In this document: piece after piece, positions 57,560 through 64,000 of the stretch | How positions within the stretch are numbered: position 1 is the first letter of the stretch | Layout: each line of letters starts with the position of its first letter | Notes under the pieces: model-generated | What the model was told of the DNA's origin: nothing | What the model saw: the letters and a program-made list of their open reading frames with translations, nothing else | Databases searched by the model: none | Assembly: GCA_023105745.1 (NCBI GenBank) | Contig: JALGQZ010000009.1 | Span: forward strand, 7,476,937-7,540,936 | Length of the DNA: 64,000 nt | DNA from: Austropuccinia psidii | Lineage: Eukaryota; Basidiomycota; Pucciniomycetes; Pucciniales; Sphaerophragmiaceae | Direction of reading: 5' to 3' | Translations under genes and position numbers: made by a program

Positions 57560-58499
57560 TGATCTGGCATGGATTTCAAAATCTTGAAGGTTTTACCAGT
57601 ATTAACTGGCAAAGCCTAATAAAGACATAATTTATTTCTTGTTCTGGAGAATTTATTTCAATAAGACTTCAGACACTTTACTTTTATCAATACCAAGGCT
57701 TATTCCTGAAACTACATATCCTAGAGCTTTCAGCTCATGAAACCCAAAATTTTATTTCTTGAGAGATATTTTCATGTTCACGTGAAGTATTTTCTTAAGT
57801 ACTAATTAGAGTCTCTCTAAATATAGTTTTTATGTTTCTGAACAACTAATAATTTTATCAACATAAATGATTAACCCTCCCTCTGATAATTCATGTTGTA
57901 AAATGGTGTTCATCATTCTTTGATGATTAGAGGCTGAATTTTTGATTCCAAAAGTCATCCTCAAGTATTCATAAATACCACAAGGAGAAATTATTTCTTC
58001 TCAATAATTTCCTAGCATGAGGTGTCAAAATATTCTTATGGAAGCCTTTAAGGGCATCTTTGGAAGTGATAAATCTTTCTTTGAAGAAATGAGTCAAAGT
58101 CTTATGGATTCTAGGAATTGGATACCTGTCTATAATAGTCTAGGTTATTAATTCACTCAAATCACCAACTATCCTTCAGTTATCATTATTCCAAGTGATG
58201 ATTGCAGGGGCTTTGACTTATACTTCCTCATTGTGTCCTACCTTTCCGAAAACTCCCAGTTTCATCAGCTCATTAATATGAGTTTCTAATTCTTCTCTAG
58301 CTCTGGGGCTAGCTGGGTAAGCGTTTCTACTTAATATGGGAGGGTACGGTCTTTCCACTTCATGGCCTTTGATAGCCCCTAGTGGCTCATTATCAGAAGC
58401 AAAGGCTTCCCTATATTGAAATAAGATTTCAATAAGTTCTTCCTTCATTTTTAATGTTGATTCAGAACTAATTTGTTCTTCAATAAATTTATCTGTCAC
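57560..58499 (-). pseudogene. Reverse transcriptase region of element J
   Basis: 58499-58218 is open: FQYREAFASDNEPLGAIKGH, AYPASPRAREELETHINELM, GVFGKVGHNEEV. Further on the palm box reads GGLIIYVDKII, so YVDD has become YVDK, and stops occur throughout. J retains the segment deleted from B, which shows the deletion is specific to B or its sublineage. Confidence 0.8.
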
Positions 58500-59191
58500 A
58501 AATTTTTCTTTTTAACATTCTTTACTTGTCTAATGACAGTTAGTTCTCTTTTCTCCAGAGGAAAAGCAAATTTTTGCCTCTTATTTTCCCCTATAGTGAA
58601 ATATCTGTCTTTATGATTTTTAATATCAATACCATAAATATTGAGATAATCATTTCCAAGTATAAAATGTAGTGAAATACAGTTATGAATAAAGAAAAAT
58701 TCAAATTTCAGTCTAATGCTTCCTGCAGGGTGAGGGACTATCATTTCTGCTTCAAGAATTCCCAAAGGGTGCATCTCCTGGCTAGCACTGCTGAATTTTA
58801 TACCTTCAATTTGAATAAATTGCTCCTTCCAATTGGTATAAACTTTGCCAAGATAGCCTTTACCAACACAAGTGCAGAAAGCACCTGAGTCAAGATCCAT
58901 CTTGGCCTTTTTGCTGTCTATCACAATATTAGTGATATAAGATGATCCATCTGTATAACCTTTACCTCTAGCAGGCTTGGTGTTCTGAATTTCCGCATCT
59001 TTCACACTTATGAGATTCATACATTCATCACTATATTGTGGTAAGTAAGATTTGACTTCTGTGAGCTCAAAGAATACATTTTTTTTTTCTATGCTAAGTT
59101 TATCTGGTAGTCCGTCTTTTTCAGAAGGCTCACAATCACTTTCATGTACAGAGACATCATTTTTTTTCTTTTGTGTTTTCAATTTTTTCAA
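58496..59191 (-). pseudogene. Protease region of element J (231 codons)
   Basis: KKAKMDLDSGAFCTCVGKGY has an intact DSGA (compare DPGA in B). Then IEGIKFSSASQEMHPLGILE and [40 protein letters not shown]. It aligns along its whole length with B residues 230-430. Confidence 0.88.
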
Positions 59192-59978
59192 TTTCTATTT
59201 CATTTATTCCTTTTTTCTTTGGACAAGTATTAGCCAAATGATATGTACTTCCACAGAGATGACATTTCTAACGATCTCTGTCTTGTTGCGTATTTGTTCT
59301 TGTAATTGATTTCCCACTAGTCTTATGGTATATTGGGGGTATATACCAATTTCCACCAATTTTCCTTCTGGTAGTGATGTCTTCCATGGAATTTTTATAA
59401 TCTTTTGTAGAGAAAGGTTCAATGAATATTCTTATTATAGCATTCTCAAGGTGACCACCACACTTTCTTAAAATTCTTTTATTTAACATTGTTTCAGACA
59501 TATCAGGATGAAGGGCAGTTAGTCTGTCCTTCTGTTTAAGAAACCAGGACATGGGCCTGTCCCTTTCAACATTAAAAATGGCTTCTTCAAAATAATTTTC
59601 CATTCTAAATCTCCAGGAATCAGTTTCCCTTTTGGAAATAATTTGGTCATGCCACCAAGGCCAGGAGTGTTTACCAAGGTCTTGTATCATCTTATAATAC
59701 TATTTCTTTGCTTATTTGGTAAATAATGAGTGTAATATGGAGCTTCTGTACTCATCTGGTATGTTAAAGTCTTCTTTAAAAATATGAATTGTTTTCATAA
59801 GTTCCATATGATTATTATATTCCCCTTCACCACTGAGTTCTGTCCATTTCTCTAACCAGGGAATGTCTTTGAGGTTACAGGCAGTTTCCACCTCTGAATT
59901 GCTTGAAATTTTATTATGTAAGTCATTATTCAATTTCAACACATTTCTGTCAATAATTGGTGTGGACTGTCTTGGCAA
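59192..59978 (-). pseudogene. gag: Gag capsid and zinc knuckle of element J
   Basis: 59978-59712: WTELSGEGEYNNHMELMKTI and EDFNIPDEYRSSILHSLFTK. 59690-59268: LGKHSWPWWHDQIISKRETD, SWFLKQKDRLTALHPDMSET, KRILRKCGGHLENAI. A stop precedes the zinc knuckle CHLCGSTYHLANTC (CX2CX4HX4C) near 59265-59224. It matches B residues 1-200. Confidence 0.87.
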
Positions 59979-60370
59979 CTAATTTTTCAGCTATATATTA
60001 TTGATACTTGATTGAATGTCTTCTTTAAAATCAATTCTTGCTTTATCACTTTTTTCCACTTGTTCTTAGAAAATATCTGCATTATGTCCAGTTGTATTTT
60101 CCAAGCTTTGAGCTTGTATTCTGAAATATTTTAATTGTTTTACAATAAAAGAAATAGAATTATCATCTGGTTGATTTAGAAAAGTAACTTTGGACTCAAT
60201 TCTCTCACAAATCTGCATCAAAGAAAAATTATTGTCTTCATTTAAATTTTCCAGACCAATAATGGTCTTTCTTGACTGTTCCACTTTTAACACTTTTCTA
60301 CCAGATTTTTTTGGATATACTCAAAATTGTTAAGCTTTGCTGAAATTTCCTTATTACAGGCTTCAAAATT
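59979..60370 (-). pseudogene. gag: Coiled-coil part of Gag, element J
   Basis: 60293-60066 encodes IIGLENLNEDNNFSLMQICE and NQPDDNSISFIVKQLKYF, aligning with NNLSLCQINETLMCFEKVL and SAIIKELTDKY of A. Flanking sequence is out of frame. Confidence 0.65.
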
Positions 60371-61287
60371 AGATAAAATCTTTTAAAGTATTGATTCAAG
60401 CTTTCCTCCTCCTTGTTTTTGAATTCCATCGAAGTTCTTTCCATATTGAACACATTTCCCATGGCTGTCTTTTTCGTCTTTGTAATTCTATAATTTTGAG
60501 GGCAAGGCTTGTTTTACTTGAATTTTTCCTTGCCCTTCTGATTTCTCTTTTGGGCTTGCCTGCCATTGTTTGGGACTTTTTGAGGCTTGAGGAGGTTCCA
60601 CTGGGCTTTTTTCCTTCCTTTGGGCTAACTATTTCTTCTGATCCTCTGACAAAATGCTTTGCTTTTTCAACCAAGCTTTAATATTTTGGACTTTTCCTTT
60701 GCAAGACATGGGTGTTCAACCCTTTGAAAGGTCCTCTGTTTTTTATGGGCCCAAGAGCTTCTTTACTTGAAGATAATATAAGATCTCATTGTTCCTATCC
60801 AGAGGCTTGGCAGAAGTTCCCACTCCTGCTGGCTTTCCACCATAAACCAGTTATTTAACTCATTCCGGTATATTTCCACTGTTTCCTGTTAGAAATTGTT
60901 CATATTTGACAACAAGGATAGCAATTTTGTCAGCTTCTGGACTCTCAAGAAGACTTTAAAAAATTGCTTGTTAACCTTTGAGAGCTGGTGGAAGCTCTGG
61001 AATCCTCCATTTGTGCATCTCCTCTGGGCTGACATTCTTGTCTTTTGGACTTAGGACTTGAATGTCCTGGTCCAGATCTATTTGATTGGATGAAGTAGTT
61101 ACTTCCACTTCTAGTCTTAGTCATTTCACATAAATTTAAAAAAATTATACTAAGAAATGAATTTAATTCACTGTATGGACCTTTAAAGGGTTCTTTTGTA
61201 ATTTAAACCCCTTGGTACTCAACTGGTTTGAATTTCAATTCTTGAGTCAGAGATACCAGAGTCAGAAGAGCTTTCTCTGATGGATTA
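60371..61287 (-). pseudogene. Accessory (pre-gag) protein of element J
   Basis: After candidate intron 2 the frame reads VEVTTSSNQIDLDQDIQVLS, PKDKNVSPEEMHKWRIPELP, then a stop. Further on are YLQVKKLLGP and G-stop-TPM, where other copies have GW(H/N)P, so TGG has become TGA. Near the end GNVFNMERTSMEFKNKEEE matches ENVFQMARTMMELQKKEE of A. A frame starting MTKTRSGSNY at 61124 overlaps, as MPSTRSGASY does in A and B. Confidence 0.6.
61111..61171 (-). other. Candidate intron 2 of element J (61 nt)
   Basis: ACA/GTGAAT donor at 61171 and AAGACTAG acceptor at 61111. Exon 3 opens AA GTG GAA, so phase 1 again. The overlapping-frame ATG (61124-61122) lies 13 nt before the acceptor, the same distance as in A and B. 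A TTTGTTTTCTTTAG acceptor-like end at 61290 may close intron 1, but no donor is clear. Confidence 0.45.
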
Positions 61288-61818
61288 CACTAAAGAAAAC
61301 AAATGATATAAGTTATTATATTAATGAATGAAAAGCACTTGATCATGCAGCTTATTGAAGAAAGATGTTTTAATGTAATTTATGGCAAATTCTGTAAAAA
61401 ATTAAAGAAAATCTCTAAATAGTAAAGAAAAATACTTCTAAGTAAAGATTTTTGACTTTTTAATTATTTTTATTTAATTTCTCATTTTCTTCAAATAAAT
61501 AGTAATTATGCAACTAATAAGGTATTAATCAAATCTGTATCATTCTTCACTTTCTACTAGAAGAACTCAGAGGATAAATTTCAAGCCTGTGATATGAAAA
61601 GCTGCTAGTTTGACAATAGAAATCTTTTCCAAATGACTCAATATTGTACTGTTTCCAACAATACTCTTAAGAAAAATAACTTTATTACTATTATAAGTAT
61701 TATTTATAAGGTATAAGCCCAGGAAAGCCAAACGTAAAGTAAATATGGAAATTTTACGTCAACAAACAGTAAAATAAAGTATATAATATGATTCATGTCC
61801 AAAAAATTGGTTACAATC

Positions 61819-61835
61819 ATGGCCAGGTCCCCAAA
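61819..61835 (-). other. Primer-binding site, element J
   Basis: The minus strand reads TTTGGGGACCTGGCCAT directly inside the 5' LTR. Confidence 0.75.
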
Positions 61836-63048
61836 TGTAAGGTTTTTCTATGAAGATAGTAATAATAGTGACAAATATCACTAGTACTATGACTGTCCTC
61901 AGTATAAAATATAATATAATTAGATATTATAACCACAAATTAATATAATTATTAAAAAAAGAATTTCATTATTATTTAATAATTTAATAATAATAAAAAA
62001 TCTTACTAATTATAATAAATTATAATTATTCTATTATTATTATAGTCACTGAAAGTTATAATAATAAGAATGTATAAATCTCTTGGCAAGACAATTATAT
62101 GTGGAAACTAATAATATTTAACCATTTATAAATAATACAAATATTATTTATGAAATAAATATCACACACTTTTCAGAGATAATTCTCATAAAATGATATA
62201 GCATTTTAGAGAAAGCTTACTTATAATTTTTATTTGTTACAACAAGTAAAACAATAATGGTTATTATATTAAATAAATTTTATAAGTTGAAAATTCTCCA
62301 AAAATCAATATTTTAAAATATAAAACAACTTTTTATGATGAAATGTAATATTTCAGAGTTTTTACGAGGAATTTGTGGATTTTAAAAGATATTTAAGACA
62401 ATAGTTTCATATAATAAAATTTATTATTGGTGATTAAAACCATAATCTACTCTCTATGATTTCAATTCTCCAATTTAAGATTAATAAAGAATAAAATATT
62501 TCAGAAATATTTTAATAAGAAATTTTTATATTAAATAAAGCTTTACCTGTTTAAATGTCTAATATGATTGAAATAATACTTGTTTGTTTGCAAAAACAGT
62601 GATGTAGAGCCTCTTTTTATGCCTGCAGAGCAGCTCTCGTTATTCATAATGGATATATAGGGCATGCTCAGGTCAAAAATAAAAAACCATGCTTAGAAAT
62701 TAGTTTCTTAACTTAAGTTAACTTAGTTTTAATTCTAATTTAAAGCTACCAGTGTTATTCATATCTCCAAGTAGCCTGAATCCTCTTTTGAATTAATTAT
62801 CTTAAGTTTAAATATAAAATAAGTTTATTTATATGGAGTTTTATCACATGAACAAGTTAAAAATACATTTTCAAGCAGAAATCTTTCAAACTGGATTTTT
62901 AATTAATTTTTAAAAAAATATTAATTTTCTTTAAGAATAATTAGAAATGTTACTGTCAAGGCTAATTACCAATAAAAACTGTTTAAAAAATATACTTTAA
63001 ATTTGATTTATACACAGATAAGATTAAATTGAAAGCTTTTTGAAAGCA
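61836..63048 (-). repeat. 5' LTR of element J, partial
   Basis: Begins (plus strand) TGTAAGGTTTTTCTATG and aligns with 53151-54402 until element I interrupts it at 63049. The rest is beyond the window. Confidence 0.9.
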
Positions 63049-63832
63049 TGTCACAGGGGCTCTAGTGGAAATACAAGAGTGGCCTGGCACTCAGCAATCA
63101 GGGAACTCACTCGGAAGACTCCAAAAAATAAAGATTAAAAATAATAAGAATGAATTCCTCTAAAAGATATGCAGGTACAACATGAGATGCAAAAGAGGAA
63201 AGGGAAGCCAAGTGGCCAAAGAGCCAACCAAGTAAGTCCTTAATCACTGTTTCAACCTGCCAAAAATGAATAATGGAATTAGTAAGGATATGACCACCAA
63301 ATATCCATTGTCAAGCAAAGAAAGAGAAAGAGAAAAGTGCTAAATGACTGACTTAATAATTTCAGTATTTGCTTAACTAAAATGAAAATAAAATAAAGAT
63401 ACAAATAAATCAAATTATATTAATTAACTGGGGGAAAACCCCCCAGGGTGGAAAGGGTAGCCGGTATATGTGAAAAGCTGGGAGCTTGAGTTCTTCAGGC
63501 TGAAAACTGATCTGTATTGATCCTTGAGGCTGTGTTGATTGTTTTGGGAATTGATACAGCTGGCTAATATTGAAATTGAATTGGTTTGAATGAATTTCCC
63601 ATGCTTTGAAATGAAATACAGTTCTTGGTGGATCCAGACTGTTTCGAAATGAAGGTGGTTGCCAAGATGGATTGAGTGGAGCTTTGACACTTGACAACTG
63701 AATGAATGAACTGAATGAACTGCCTCTTGAATACCTTGAGAATGAATTGAAAGTATTCCCTTGGAAGGAATACTTGGAGTGAGAATAACCAATGACTGCT
63801 TGATGGCGTCATTGGTATTTGAGGTTTTGACA
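63049..63832 (-). repeat. 3' LTR of element I (784 bp)
   Basis: Plus-strand ends TGTCACAGGGGCTC and GAGGTTTTGACA. It shares with H the strings GGCCTGGCACTCAG, AAAGAGCCAACCA and TTTCAACCTG and the TTAATTAACT plus hairpin block (63421-63447). The rest is diverged. Confidence 0.88.
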
Positions 63833-64000
63833 CTTTCCCTTGAGCCTTGATGAATCCTCTTGATGACGTGACTGGATGGCCTGATGGAAAGTTGAAATAA
63901 CCAGATGATATTGCCTCCAGTGGATTGCTGCTGAAAAAAGATGCATAATGGTGTATAACACCATATATGGAATTTTGGTTATTGGAGGTTGAAAATGGCC
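63049..64000 (-). mobile_element. Element I: H-like chromovirus, 3' end only
   Basis: An LTR of 784 bp followed by an element-internal purine tract (minus strand AGGGAAAG) and 168 bp of non-coding 3' sequence. The bases after the LTR (CTTTC) do not repeat the flank before it (AAGCA), so this is not a solo LTR and the body should continue to the right. Related to H by LTR ends and shared internal landmarks. Confidence 0.8.

Larger units (their letters stand above)
53151..63048 (-). mobile_element. Element J: distant A/B relative, 5' LTR cut by I
   Basis: Minus-strand element: 3' LTR (53151-55294), purine tract, pol, Gag, accessory exons, leader, PBS, and 1213 bp of the 5' LTR before element I interrupts it at 63049. 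The remaining 5' LTR is beyond the window. The proteins align with A and B but are clearly diverged, and all frames are broken. J sits in the leader of G. Confidence 0.93.

Noticed and set aside
63049..63832. Solo LTR interpretation of I
   Set aside because: The five bases after the LTR (CTTTC) do not match those before it (AAGCA), and they begin a purine tract in element orientation, so an element body is expected to the right.

Overview
The window looks like repeat-filled, AT-rich chromatin of a rust fungus (Pucciniales). The polyproteins strongly resemble families I associate with Austropuccinia psidii (myrtle rust). That species call is from memory of protein families and was not searched. 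I see no convincing host gene, tRNA, rRNA or CRISPR. Nearly everything that can be named is a Ty3/gypsy LTR retrotransposon with a chromodomain integrase (chromovirus), in several diverged families nested inside one another.

Layout. 1-3763: 5' part of element A (minus strand), cut by the window start. 3764-5311: unassigned. 5312-27808: old element C (plus strand), 22.5 kb as it lies. Its 5' LTR holds a solo LTR of its own family (E, 5664-7057, TSD CAGAA), its leader holds a solo LTR of the A/B family (D, 8329-10163, TSD GTTTT), and its first coding exon holds the complete element B (10719-20315, minus, TSD TTATC). 27809-31869: decayed, unassigned. About 31870-35255: decayed minus-strand relative of C (L), whose LTR carries a 599-bp LTR-like insert (N). 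35256-36211: AT-rich piece M. 36212 onward: element G (minus, same family as C), interrupted by complete element H (41943-50957, TSD ACCAC, a different Tf1/sushi-like family) and then by element J (minus, from 53151, a distant relative of A/B). J's own 5' LTR is interrupted at 63049 by element I, a relative of H that runs off the end.

How the parts work together. A, B, C, G and J share one unusual 5' organisation. Behind a common type of primer-binding site lies a candidate leader intron whose removal would join an A to TG and so create an in-frame ATG (clear in A, B and C). A second short phase-1 intron (61-71 nt) follows at the homologous place in all five copies. The ATG that opens the Gag-Pol frame lies inside that second intron, 13-19 nt before its 3' splice site. 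Splicing would remove the Gag start and join the leader exon to a different, overlapping frame encoding a conserved protein with a GWxP motif. Retaining the intron would give Gag-Pol. This looks like a splicing switch between Gag-Pol and an accessory protein and is the most interesting thing here. It is inferred from sequence comparison only.

H and I are built differently: the sequence next to the H 5' LTR is complementary over 14 nt to a stretch inside the LTR, which fits Tf1-type self-priming instead of a tRNA primer. All copies carry disabling mutations, so the locus is a layered record of insertions. By nesting, C, L and G are older than B, H and J, and I is younger than J.
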